From the NCBI GenBank assembly GCA_963706315.1, contig CAVPMA010000024.1, positions 1 through 64,000 on the forward strand: a stretch of DNA of 64,000 bases, in the 5' to 3' direction. This DNA comes from CALMEC01 sp963706315. Lineage in GTDB: Bacteria; Actinomycetota; Thermoleophilia; Miltoncostaeales; Miltoncostaeaceae. The notes below the pieces were generated by a model. It was not told the DNA's origin. It did not search any database and saw nothing but the letters and a program-made list of their open reading frames with translations. A program made the translations under genes and the position numbers. Positions 25,583 to 33,681 of this stretch are shown one piece after another. Numbering within the stretch: the stretch's first letter is position 1; the number at the start of each line of letters is the position of its first letter.

Positions 25583-26809
25583 GTGATGAAGTTCGGCGGA
25601 AGCTCCGTCGCCGACGCCGACAAGATCAAGAACGTCGCCCGTCGCGTCGCCGAGGCGAAGGAAGGCGGTGACTCCGTCGTCGCCGTCGTGTCCGCGCGCG
25701 GCAAGACGACCGACGGCCTCGTCGCCATGGCCCAGGAGATCTCGGACCGGCCGGATCCTCGGGAGATGGACATGCTGCTTTCGACCGGGGAGCGCATCTC
25801 GTGCGCCCTCATGGCGATGGCGCTGCACGACCTCGGCCACGAGGCGATTTCCTTCACGGGCTCGCAGGCGGGCATCGTCACCGACACCGCCCACACCAAG
25901 GCGAAGATCGTCGAGATCAAGGCCGAGCGCCTGCGAAGCGCCTTGGCCGAGGATCACATCGTGCTCGTGGCGGGCTTCCAGGGGGTCTCGACCGAGCGCG
26001 ACGTCACCACGCTCGGACGCGGGGGGAGCGACACCAGCGCCGTCGCGCTCGCCGCGGCGCTCGACGCCGACGTGTGCGAGATCTACACCGACGTCACCGG
26101 CGTGTTCACGGCCGATCCGCGCATCGTCCCGGAGGCCCGGCGGCTCCCGCTCGTGAGCCACGAGGAGATGCTCGAAGCCGCTGCGAACGGGTCCAAGGTG
26201 CTTGCGCTTCGATCAGTGGAGTTCGCCCGCAACCACAACGTGCCCGTCCACGTACGCTCATCATTCGTGCCCGACGACGGCACCTGGATCACCGAGGAGA
26301 CGCCCGATATGGAGAAGGCAATCGTGTCCGCCATCGCGCACAAGAGCGACGAGGCGAAGATCACGCTCGCCGGGGTCGCCGACCGCCCGGGCGTGGCCGG
26401 CACGATCTTCACGGCGCTCGCCGACGCGATGATCAACGTCGACACGATCATCCAGAACGTCAGCCACCAGGGCCACACCGACGTGTCGTTCACCGTGCCG
26501 CTCGCCGAGCTTCGCAAGGCGGAGGAGGTCGTGACCGGGCTGCGGTCGACACTCGATTACGCGGAGCTCATGACCGACGACCAGATCGGCAAGGTCACCC
26601 TGGTCGGCGCGGGCATGAAGTCCGAGCCGGGTGTCGCCGCAAAGATGTTCCGCGTCCTGTCGGCGGAGGGCATCAACATCCAGATGATCGACACGTCGAC
26701 GATCCGGATCACGGTGGTCATCGACCGCCGCGAGGTCGAGCGCGCGGTGCGCGCCCTGCACGAGGCGTTCGACCTGGGCAGCGAAGCCGAGCGGAGGGTG
26801 CATGTTTAG
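25583..26809 (+). CDS. lysC: Aspartate kinase
   Basis: Aspartate kinase phosphorylates aspartate, the first step toward lysine, threonine, methionine and diaminopimelate. The protein begins with the nucleotide-binding KFGGSSVAD and has FTGSQAGI, GRGGSDTSA and the VYTDVTGVFTADPR-like segment (here IYTDVTGVFTADPR). Two C-terminal ACT domains (ITLAGVADRPGVAGTIF and KVTLVGAGMKSEPGVAAKMF) are the usual sites for lysine/threonine feedback. The start is uncertain: AGGAGG at about 25559-25564 is ideally spaced for an ATC codon at 25571 (giving x-GLRVMKFGG), while GTG 25583 and ATG 25586 are too far from it. It overlaps asd by eight bases. Confidence 0.93.
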   Translation: MMKFGGSSVADADKIKNVARRVAEAKEGGDSVVAVVSARGKTTDGLVAMAQEISDRPDPREMDMLLSTGERISCALMAMALHDLGHEAISFTGSQAGIVTDTAHTKAKIVEIKAERLRSALAEDHIVLVAGFQGVSTERDVTTLGRGGSDTSAVALAAALDADVCEIYTDVTGVFTADPRIVPEARRLPLVSHEEMLEAAANGSKVLALRSVEFARNHNVPVHVRSSFVPDDGTWITEETPDMEKAIVSAIAHKSDEAKITLAGVADRPGVAGTIFTALADAMINVDTIIQNVSHQGHTDVSFTVPLAELRKAEEVVTGLRSTLDYAELMTDDQIGKVTLVGAGMKSEPGVAAKMFRVLSAEGINIQMIDTSTIRITVVIDRREVERAVRALHEAFDLGSEAERRVHV

Positions 26810-27809
26810 GGTCGCCGTGGTCGGCGCCACCGGCGCGGTCGGCGGCACCATGCTGCGCGTGCTCGAGGAGCGGGGCTTCCCGGTCACCGAGCTGCGTCCG
26901 CTCGCGTCGTCGCGCAGCACCGGGCGTCAGCTCGACTACCTCGGCCGGCCCGTGTACGTCGAGACGCTCACCGACACCGCGTTCGAGGGCATCGACATCG
27001 CGCTGTTCTCCGCGGGCGGCGACCGCTCCCGGACGTTTGCTCCCGCCGCGGTCGAGGCCGGCGCCGTCGTCATCGACAACTCGTCGGCGTTCCGGCTGGA
27101 CGCGAACGTGCCCCTCGTGGTGCCCGAGGTCAACGAGTCCGACCTCGAGGGCCATAGCGGGATCATCGCGAACCCGAACTGCGTCGCCGCGCCGCTCGTC
27201 GTCGCGCTCAAGCCCATCGCCGACGCCGTCGGGCTCGACCGCGTCGTCGTCTCGAGCTACCAGTCGGTCAGCGGCACCGGCGCGGCCGCGATCGAGGAGC
27301 TGCTCGCCCAGACGCGCGGATACCTGCACGGCAACGAGCCGGAGCCGTCCGTCTACCCGCATCCGATCGCGTTCAACGTGCTGCCTCACATCGACACGTT
27401 CGACGAGTCCGGCTACACCGGCGAGGAGCGCAAGGTCGCCGCGGAGACCCGGAAGATGCTCGGCATTCCCGACCTCGCGGTGAGCGCGACCTGCGTCAGG
27501 GTCCCGGTCGTGCAATCGCACTCGGTGGCGGTCCACGTCGAGACCTCCGAGAAGATCGGCGCCCAGCACGTGCGTGAGCTCTTCATGGGGGCTCCCGGCG
27601 TCATGCTCGTCGACGACCCCGGCCACAACCAGTATCCGCTGCCCAGGGAGGCGACCGGCCGGGACGAGGTGCTGGTCGGGCGGATCCGGGACGACAGCTC
27701 ACACCCCCGAGGCCTCGCGATGTGGATCGTGAGCGACAACCTCAGGAAGGGCGCCGCCACCAACGCGGTACAGATCGCCGAGTCGCTCGTGACCCGCGGC
27801 TGGTTGTGA
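26802..27809 (+). CDS. asd: Aspartate-semialdehyde dehydrogenase
   Basis: Asd reduces aspartyl phosphate made by LysC. The 335-residue protein has the NADP-binding GATGAVGGTMLRVL, the catalytic Cys in NPNCVAAPLVVAL, the substrate-binding Arg region CVRVPVVQSHSVAV and the end of the family motif WIVSDNLRKGAA. Normal length. The ATG lies within the end of lysC (8-base overlap), so the two enzymes are co-translated, a classic pairing. It converges with the next gene, 15 bases away. Confidence 0.95.
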   Translation: MFRVAVVGATGAVGGTMLRVLEERGFPVTELRPLASSRSTGRQLDYLGRPVYVETLTDTAFEGIDIALFSAGGDRSRTFAPAAVEAGAVVIDNSSAFRLDANVPLVVPEVNESDLEGHSGIIANPNCVAAPLVVALKPIADAVGLDRVVVSSYQSVSGTGAAAIEELLAQTRGYLHGNEPEPSVYPHPIAFNVLPHIDTFDESGYTGEERKVAAETRKMLGIPDLAVSATCVRVPVVQSHSVAVHVETSEKIGAQHVRELFMGAPGVMLVDDPGHNQYPLPREATGRDEVLVGRIRDDSSHPRGLAMWIVSDNLRKGAATNAVQIAESLVTRGWL

Positions 27810-27824
27810 CCCGGCCGGGTGGGC

Positions 27825-28373
27825 TTAGCCGAGCGCGGTGGTGAACGGCGTCGGCCGCCCGTCGATGCAGACCATCCGGCGGCCGATCGCCTCCCCGCGA
27901 CCCGCCGCCTCGGCGCATCGCTCGCAGACCTCCAGCCCGCCGTCGACGTCGACGGTCGCCTCCGCCTGGCCGTGACCCGGGTCGACGCCGCAGAGGCCGG
28001 CGAACGGCGCGTCGGCGGGCATGTCGAGGTCCACGAGTTCGGCCGCCTGTTCCAGTGAGCGGTTCGCCGCCATGACATCCGGCTCGAGCGCGTGAAGCTC
28101 GGCGACCGACGAGGCGCGGCTGAGCACGGCGTCGATGAGCACCTGCCGCTCGACGACCTCGTCGAGGAGATGCCGCGCCGCGTCCGGCAGCGGTTGCCGC
28201 GCCAGAATCGCCGTCCGCGCCCGGACGGCGTCGAGGCGCACCTGCAGTTGCGTGCGCGCGTCGAGCATCGCGATCCGCGCCGGCTGCTCGGAGCGGCGGA
28301 TGCCCCAGGCGACCGCCCAGAGCCCACCGAGGGCGCTGAGCCCGAGCAGCGCCCCGACCTCGCGCACCGCCAT
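27825..28373 (-). CDS. Single-span protein with C-terminal Cys cluster, hypothetical
   Basis: The protein has 182 residues: one membrane helix at about 6-24, a long helical section (ARTQLQVRLDAVRARTAIL to VAELHALEP) that may form a coiled coil, and a C-terminal region with CGVDPGHG, CERC and a final MVC. The CERC pair and nearby Cys/His could bind a metal. No family recognised. Its ATG overlaps the stop of the upstream acetyltransferase-like gene, so the two form a unit. Confidence 0.55.
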   Translation of the reverse strand: MAVREVGALLGLSALGGLWAVAWGIRRSEQPARIAMLDARTQLQVRLDAVRARTAILARQPLPDAARHLLDEVVERQVLIDAVLSRASSVAELHALEPDVMAANRSLEQAAELVDLDMPADAPFAGLCGVDPGHGQAEATVDVDGGLEVCERCAEAAGRGEAIGRRMVCIDGRPTPFTTALG

Positions 28374-28957
28374 CAGGAGGGAGACGGAACGGCCGGAGTC
28401 GGCGCCGACGCGGACGCCGGGGCGGTCCGCCGGGACCGCTCGATCCCTCCGAGCGCCAGCCGCATCAGCGTGACCTCGCCCCGGCTGCGAACCGGCGAGA
28501 ACCCGAGGCGCTCCAGCAGGGCGCGATCCAGGAGCGTGTGGTGGCCGGCCTCGGCGCCCTGGCCGATCGTCGTTGCGAACACGTCGACGCTGGGAACGTC
28601 CCGCGACTTGAGGTCGGCGAGGGCTTCGAGCAACAGCCGCTCCAGCGCGCCGACCGGGTCGGCATCGTCGAGGAAGACGCAGGTGACGAGCGCGCCGTCA
28701 GCGTGCGGCGGGCCCGTCGGGAGCGTCCGCGCGCGCGGGAACGCCGACGCCGGACCGTACTGCAGCATTCCGACGAAGGCGTCGCCGTCGAGGAGGATCC
28801 GGCCCCAGGACCCGTGCTCCTGTTCGAATGCCGCGACCCAGCGGGCCTTGCCGTCCGGGCTGCTTGCCGTCTTCTGCGACTGCCAGAAGGTGCAGTCGAC
28901 GCAGCACGCCGGGAGTGCGTCGCGCTCCGCGCCGGTCAGGGCGGCGACACGGGTCAC
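28373..28957 (-). CDS. GNAT-like acetyltransferase, probable
   Basis: This 194-residue protein begins with the Cys-rich LPACCVDCTFWQ and continues in a GNAT-like pattern (GRILLDGDAFVGMLQYGPA as a beta hairpin, ALVTCVFLDDADPVGALERLLLEAL as strand plus CoA-facing helix, LLERLGFSPVRSRGEVTLMRL at the end). The pattern is common in actinobacterial proteins annotated as N-acetyltransferases; a clear Q/RxxGxG/A CoA loop is not obvious, so activity is uncertain. A Pro/Ala-rich tail follows. GTG start; it is the first gene of a two-gene unit with the Cys-cluster protein. Confidence 0.55.
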   Translation of the reverse strand: MTRVAALTGAERDALPACCVDCTFWQSQKTASSPDGKARWVAAFEQEHGSWGRILLDGDAFVGMLQYGPASAFPRARTLPTGPPHADGALVTCVFLDDADPVGALERLLLEALADLKSRDVPSVDVFATTIGQGAEAGHHTLLDRALLERLGFSPVRSRGEVTLMRLALGGIERSRRTAPASASAPTPAVPSPS

Positions 28958-29035
28958 CGCTGGCGGACTCCGCTCACACGAGGATGATACGGCCGCGGTA
29001 CGGCTTGTCCATCGCGTCCGGCCGTGGTTTGCACG

Positions 29036-29234
29036 AGTGCTGCCATCCGAGAAGTGGCTTTGCGATCCGGCGGCTGCAGATCACCGCCAGATCTCAAGAC
29101 GGATCGAACGATGGCAACGCTCGGGGGCTTGTCCTCGGTCGGGCCCATATCTTCAGATATGAACCCTCCCTGCGTCCGCGTCTGGCGGGATTCTCGCTCG
29201 CCGGATCGCAAAGGAACTTCTGGCATGGAACACT
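29036..29234. repeat. Imperfect inverted-repeat element (~0.2 kb) before the CapA gene
   Basis: Two arms of about 55 bases (29036-29091 and 29181-29234) are reverse complements with scattered mismatches. The best part matches 21 of 23 positions, including an exact 14-mer TTTGCGATCCGGCG (29059-29072) against 29199-29212. At the centre CATATC-TTCA-GATATG (29146-29161) is a perfect small hairpin. The right arm ends with AACACT, a -10-like box six bases before the CapA start. The element has the look of a MITE-like or REP-type insertion or a large cruciform; no target-site duplication or second copy was found in the window. It fills nearly the whole 283-base gap. Confidence 0.6.
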
Positions 29235-29240
29235 AGGTCC

Positions 29241-30440
29241 GTGACACCTCCCGCACAGTTACCGGCCGGCGCGTCGCAGGCGCGACGCCGTTCCGCCGCC
29301 CGCCGCCGCCAGATCCGCCGCCGCCGCGCGGTTGCGCTTGGCGTGGTGGCCCTCGCGATCGGCGTTCTCACGATCCGCGCGATCAGCGGAGGCGGGTCCA
29401 CGTCCGCCAGCGGCGCCGCCGAGCGAACCGGCGAGGCGGCTCAGGCCGCGCAGGCGACCGTCGCACCGCCGCTCACCCGGTCGATCCGGCTCTCGGCTGT
29501 CGGCGACACCGTGATGGGCAGCCTGCCGTACGGGCTGCCCTCGGACGGGGGTCGCAGCCTCTTCACCGCCGTCAAGCCGCTGCTGCGCGGCGACGTCGTG
29601 CTCGGCAACTTCGAGGGCACCTTCGCCACCGGCGGGTCCTCGAAATGCGGGTCGAGTCCCGGGCCGAACTGCTTCGCGTTCCACACCCCGCCCTCGTATG
29701 CGCGGTGGCTCAAGGACGCGGGATTCACAGTGGTCAATCTCGCGAACAACCACGCCGACGACTTCGGCGCGACCGGCCGCGCCCAGACGCGCGCCACCCT
29801 CGCGCGCAACGGGATTCGCGGCACCGGATGGCCCGGGTCGATCGCCTACCTCAAGGTCGCGGGAGGCGAGGTCGCGGTGGTCGGCTTCGCCCCGAACAAC
29901 GTCTCGAACTCGATGCTCGACATCGCCGGAGCCCGCAGCCTCGTCGCCCGCGCCGCCGCCCGTGCTCCCGTGGTGATCGTGACGGTTCACGCCGGCGCGG
30001 AGGGATCCACCGCGGATCGCGTGCGTCCGGGCACCGAGACCTTCCTCGGCGAGAACCGCGGCAACTCCCTGCGGTTCGCGCATGCCGTCGTCGACGCGGG
30101 GGCCGACATCGTCATCGGCCACGGGCCACACGTCATGCGCGGGATCGAGTTCTACCGCGGCAAGCCGATCGCCTACAGCATGGGCAACTTCATGGGGTAC
30201 GCCGTGTTCTCCCTGAGCGGGAACAAATCTCAGAGCGCCGTGCTCGACGTCGAGCTCGGACCGACCGGCAAGTTCCAGCGCGGCAGCCTCAAGCCGCTGA
30301 CCCTCGTCGGGAAGGGCGTTCCGACGCCCGGCGGGACGTCCGTCTCGCGGGTGGGGAGGCTGTCGCGGCTCGACTTCGGCGCCCGGGCCGCCGTCATCGG
30401 GTCGGACGGCTCGATCAGCCCGCCGGCCGGCTCCGGGTAG
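29241..30440 (+). CDS. CapA family exported protein
   Basis: The protein has 399 residues: a basic N-terminus, one membrane helix at about 34-50, then a CapA/PgsA-like metallophosphoesterase-fold domain with SAVGDTVMG, LGNFEGTF, VNLANNHADDFG, VVIVTVHAGAE and VIGHGPHVMRGIEFY, all family signatures. In Bacillus PgsA belongs to the poly-gamma-glutamate system, but many stand-alone relatives exist; no pgsBC genes are nearby, so polymer synthesis is not implied. GTG 29241 sits six bases after the AACACT box of the repeat element. It converges with the GGDEF-EAL gene. Confidence 0.82.
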   Translation: MTPPAQLPAGASQARRRSAARRRQIRRRRAVALGVVALAIGVLTIRAISGGGSTSASGAAERTGEAAQAAQATVAPPLTRSIRLSAVGDTVMGSLPYGLPSDGGRSLFTAVKPLLRGDVVLGNFEGTFATGGSSKCGSSPGPNCFAFHTPPSYARWLKDAGFTVVNLANNHADDFGATGRAQTRATLARNGIRGTGWPGSIAYLKVAGGEVAVVGFAPNNVSNSMLDIAGARSLVARAAARAPVVIVTVHAGAEGSTADRVRPGTETFLGENRGNSLRFAHAVVDAGADIVIGHGPHVMRGIEFYRGKPIAYSMGNFMGYAVFSLSGNKSQSAVLDVELGPTGKFQRGSLKPLTLVGKGVPTPGGTSVSRVGRLSRLDFGARAAVIGSDGSISPPAGSG

Positions 30441-30453
30441 CGGCCGAACCCGG

Positions 30454-30473
30454 CCGGTCGATCACCCGACCGG
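30454..30473. terminator. Possible bidirectional hairpin terminator
   Basis: CCGGTCG and CGACCGG form a 7-bp stem with a six-base loop between two convergent genes, overlapping the last codons of the GGDEF-EAL gene. There is no T-run, so termination is only suggested. Confidence 0.35.
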
Positions 30474-32729
30474 AGAACGCGTCCCGAACTCGGGAAGCCT
30501 GCGACGGCCGGTGAGCAGATCCACGAGCTCGTCCGGTGGAAGCGGGGGAGCGAAGAAGTAGCCCTGGGCCTCGTCGCATCCCAGCCGCCGGACGAGCTCG
30601 ACCTGCTCCAGGGTCTCGGTGCCCTCCGCCACGACCGACATCCCGAGCTCGTGGGCCATCTCGATCACGTGGCGCACGATCACGTCGGCGCCCTGGAGAA
30701 CGGTGAGCCGCTGGATGAAGCTCCGGTCGATCTTGAGCGACTGGATGTCGAGCTGCGCGAGGTAGGCGAGCGACGAGTACCCCTGCCCGAAGTCGTCGAG
30801 CGAGAGGCGCACGCCGAGCGATCGCAGCTGGTCGACCGCTTCGAGCGACGGCTCGTCGTTGCCGATGAGGACGCTCTCGGTGATCTCGAGCATCACGTCG
30901 TCCGGCGTCAGGTGCGCCTTGGCCAGCGCCTCCTTGACCGTCCAGGCGATCTCGGGATCGCGGAGCTGATGGCCCGACAGGTTCACGTGGATGCAGGGAA
31001 CCCGGTCCATGGACGCACGCCACTCGGCGCCCTGCCGGCAGGCCTCGGCGAGGGCCCACGCGCCGACGTCCTGGATCAGCCCGGTCTCCTCGGCGACGGC
31101 GATGAGCTCGGAGATCACCACCGGCGCGCCATCCGCGCGCTGCCAGCGCAGGAGCGCCTCGGCCGCGACGACGCCGGAGTCGCCCTGGAGGTCGACGAGG
31201 GGCTGGTACTGCAGGTGGAGCTCGCCGTGGTCGAGTGCCACCCGCAGCTCCGACTCGAGGTCGAGGCGCCGGCGCGCGCGCTCGCTGAGCTCCGGCCGGA
31301 AGGTCTGGGTCCGTCCACGTCCGGCGGCCTTCGCGTGGTACATCGCGATGTCGGCGGCGTTCAGCAGATCGCTGTCCACCGGGCTGCTCGCGTCGTGGTA
31401 GGCGATCCCGACGCTCGCGGAGGGGACGATGTCACGGCCGGCGACGGTCAGGGGCTTCGAGAGCGCGGCGACGATGCGGTCGGCGACCACCTCCGCCTCG
31501 ATCGGCGACCTCGTCCGGCTGAGCAGGACCGTGAACTCGTCCCCGCCGAGCCGGGCGACGGTGTCCTCCACGCGGACGCAGCTCGCGATGCGGTTGGCCG
31601 AGGCGATCAGGAGCTCGTCGCCGGCGGCGTGGCCGAGGCTGTCGTTGACGGTCTTGAACCGGTCGAGGTCGATGAAGAGCACCGCCATCTGTTCGCCTGG
31701 CTGCAGCCGCGCCGCGGCGATCTCGACCCGCTCGCCGAACAGGGTGCGGTTTGGCAGCTTGGTGAGCGGGTCGTGGAACGCCTGCTCCCGCCCCTCCAGC
31801 GCCTTCGCGTCGGCGAGGGCCAGGCTCGCGTGCTCGGCGAACGCGAGCAGCACCTCGCGCTCCGACGGGCTGTATGTCCGCGCTCCGTCACGGGAGGCGA
31901 CGATCACCGATCCGACGGTCACGTCCCCCTCGTGCACAGGGGCGGCCATGGCGGCGGTGATGCCCATCGCCCTGGCACCCGCGAGCACCTCGGGCGACTC
32001 GTTGACGAAGTCCTCGATGACGACCAGGTCGTCATCGCGAATCGCCCGTCCGGAGGGTCCCTGCGTGAGCGGCAGGCGCCGGAGGGTGGCGACCGCGTCC
32101 GGGGGGAGGCCGTGGCTGGCGACGAGCACATGCTCCGACGGGTTGTCCGTGTCGATCATCCTGATGAGCGCGATCTCCTCGCCCAGAAGCGTCGCCAGGC
32201 CCGTGGTGATGGCCCGGAAGATCTCGTCGAGCTCCGCCCGGTGCGCGATCGAGCGCTGGATGACCGAGAGGCGCTCGAGCAGCTGCTGGCGCTCCCTCAG
32301 GCCGGAGAGGATCTGCAGGTTCTCGTCGGCAACCCGCAGCACGCCGAGCATGCTGTGAAGCAGTCCGATCTCATCCGGCGAGAGGGGGCCGCCCCGGGAA
32401 CGTCCGACCAGCAGCCGGACCGGGAAATCGTCGTCGGAGGCGACCGTCGTGACATCGCACGCTCCGACGCCAGGTACGAGGACCTTCCCGCCGCTCCGGG
32501 CCGCCGCGCGGATGAGGTCGGCGTCGGGCGGCGCGTCGTTCGAGCCGGCTGAGGTGCAGAGGACCTGCTCGTCGCGGATGAACGCCGCGATGTCGCCGGC
32601 GACGCCCGTGCGGACGTGGTCGACCGCGACGCGGTGCATGGCCACCGGGTCGACGCAGTCCGACACGGCGCGGAGAAAGTCGGTGAGGGCCTGGGCCGTC
32701 CACGCGCCGGTGACGTGCCGGGTCTCCAT
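30462..32729 (-). CDS. GAF-GGDEF-EAL cyclic-di-GMP turnover protein
   Basis: This 755-residue soluble protein has an N-terminal ~150-residue sensory region, a GAF domain at about 155-310 (LATLLGEEIALIRMI, SGRAIRDDDLVVIEDF), a GGDEF domain at about 325-485 with intact RLGGDEFTVLL and the DLDRFKTVNDSLGH motif, and an EAL domain at about 495-745 with AEALLRW, NLSGHQL, DDFGQGYSSL, KIDRSFI and VAEGTET. Both cyclase and phosphodiesterase sites look complete, so the net activity may depend on the GAF ligand. No I-site RxxD is obvious before GGDEF. It is monocistronic and converges on the CapA gene. Confidence 0.92.
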   Translation of the reverse strand: METRHVTGAWTAQALTDFLRAVSDCVDPVAMHRVAVDHVRTGVAGDIAAFIRDEQVLCTSAGSNDAPPDADLIRAAARSGGKVLVPGVGACDVTTVASDDDFPVRLLVGRSRGGPLSPDEIGLLHSMLGVLRVADENLQILSGLRERQQLLERLSVIQRSIAHRAELDEIFRAITTGLATLLGEEIALIRMIDTDNPSEHVLVASHGLPPDAVATLRRLPLTQGPSGRAIRDDDLVVIEDFVNESPEVLAGARAMGITAAMAAPVHEGDVTVGSVIVASRDGARTYSPSEREVLLAFAEHASLALADAKALEGREQAFHDPLTKLPNRTLFGERVEIAAARLQPGEQMAVLFIDLDRFKTVNDSLGHAAGDELLIASANRIASCVRVEDTVARLGGDEFTVLLSRTRSPIEAEVVADRIVAALSKPLTVAGRDIVPSASVGIAYHDASSPVDSDLLNAADIAMYHAKAAGRGRTQTFRPELSERARRRLDLESELRVALDHGELHLQYQPLVDLQGDSGVVAAEALLRWQRADGAPVVISELIAVAEETGLIQDVGAWALAEACRQGAEWRASMDRVPCIHVNLSGHQLRDPEIAWTVKEALAKAHLTPDDVMLEITESVLIGNDEPSLEAVDQLRSLGVRLSLDDFGQGYSSLAYLAQLDIQSLKIDRSFIQRLTVLQGADVIVRHVIEMAHELGMSVVAEGTETLEQVELVRRLGCDEAQGYFFAPPLPPDELVDLLTGRRRLPEFGTRSPVG

Positions 32730-32796
32730 ACGAACCGGTATCGGTCGCAGGCAGACCCAGCTAAAGCATCAAGACCGCATCACGAACCCGCGAGGA

Positions 32797-33681
32797 TCAG
32801 ACCCCGACGGTCTCCAGCACGCGGTCGACCGGGACCATGTGGCGCTTGAACTGCATCGCCTCCTGGGGCAGGCCGAGGGCGAGGCCGAGGAGCTGCGGCA
32901 GGTGGAGGACGGGCATGTTGTACTCCGTGCCGTTTGCGGCCTCCGCCTTGCGCTGGTAGGCGTCCATCGCGAGGTGGCAGAGCGGGCACGGGGTGACCAT
33001 GCAGTCCGCCCCCGCGTCACGCGCCTGCGAGAGGGCGACGTGCGACTCCTTGAGCGCCACCTGCTCTCGGGCGAGGATGATCGGGAAGCCGCAGCACTTG
33101 GTCTTCGCGTCGTAGTCGGCGACCTCGCCGCCGAGGGCCCGGATGAGCCGCTCCATCGACTGGGGCTTGTCGGGATCCTCGAAGCCCATCACCGACGACG
33201 GGCGCAGGAGCTGGCACCCGTAGTACGGAGCAACGCGCAGGCCGTTGAGCCCGCGCGGCCCCTGCTTCTCGAGCATCGCGAGGCCCTCCTCCGTGGAGAT
33301 GTACCAGAGGAGGTGCGTCACCTCGACGCTGCCGCTGTAGGGCCGCGACCCGGCCTTGACGAGCTCGCCGTTGACCTGCTCGAGCAGGCGCGGGTCCTCC
33401 TTCACCATCTTGTTCGCCCGCCGCAGGTTGAGCGTGCAGACGTTGCAGATGGTGAGGACGTCGTGACCCATCTCCTCCGCCTCGGAGAGGATGCGCGCGT
33501 TGAGCGTGAGATACAGGTTGGGCTTCGCCTCGGCGATGTCGCCGGCGCCGCAGCACGTGGCGGCGGGCATCGGCACGAGCTCGATGTCGAGCATCGGGGC
33601 CAGCGCCTTCGTCGTCGTGTTGAGCTCCTTGGAGGAGAACTCGGCGATGCAGCCGGGGTAGTAGGCGAACTGGCGGGCCAC
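32797..33681 (-). CDS. HdrB-like succinate dehydrogenase subunit (SdhE-type, CCG domains)
   Basis: The protein has 294 residues with two CCG (cysteine-rich) domains: FAYYPGC...CCGAGD in the first half, YYGCQLLRP...CCGFPIILA in the second, and a CxxC (PCPLCHL). These are hallmarks of heterodisulfide reductase subunit B and of the SdhE subunit in archaeal/cyanobacterial-type succinate:quinone reductases, where it binds an unusual FeS cluster and helps anchor the enzyme. GTG 33681 overlaps the sdhB stop by one base, so it is the third gene of the sdhAB unit. No classical SdhC/SdhD helices are encoded nearby. Confidence 0.85.
   Translation of the reverse strand: MARQFAYYPGCIAEFSSKELNTTTKALAPMLDIELVPMPAATCCGAGDIAEAKPNLYLTLNARILSEAEEMGHDVLTICNVCTLNLRRANKMVKEDPRLLEQVNGELVKAGSRPYSGSVEVTHLLWYISTEEGLAMLEKQGPRGLNGLRVAPYYGCQLLRPSSVMGFEDPDKPQSMERLIRALGGEVADYDAKTKCCGFPIILAREQVALKESHVALSQARDAGADCMVTPCPLCHLAMDAYQRKAEAANGTEYNMPVLHLPQLLGLALGLPQEAMQFKRHMVPVDRVLETVGV

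Noticed and set aside
28954..29236. Two mirror-image frames of 90 and 70 codons before the CapA gene
   Set aside because: Their similar segments are produced by the inverted repeat itself, not by coding; no ribosome site.
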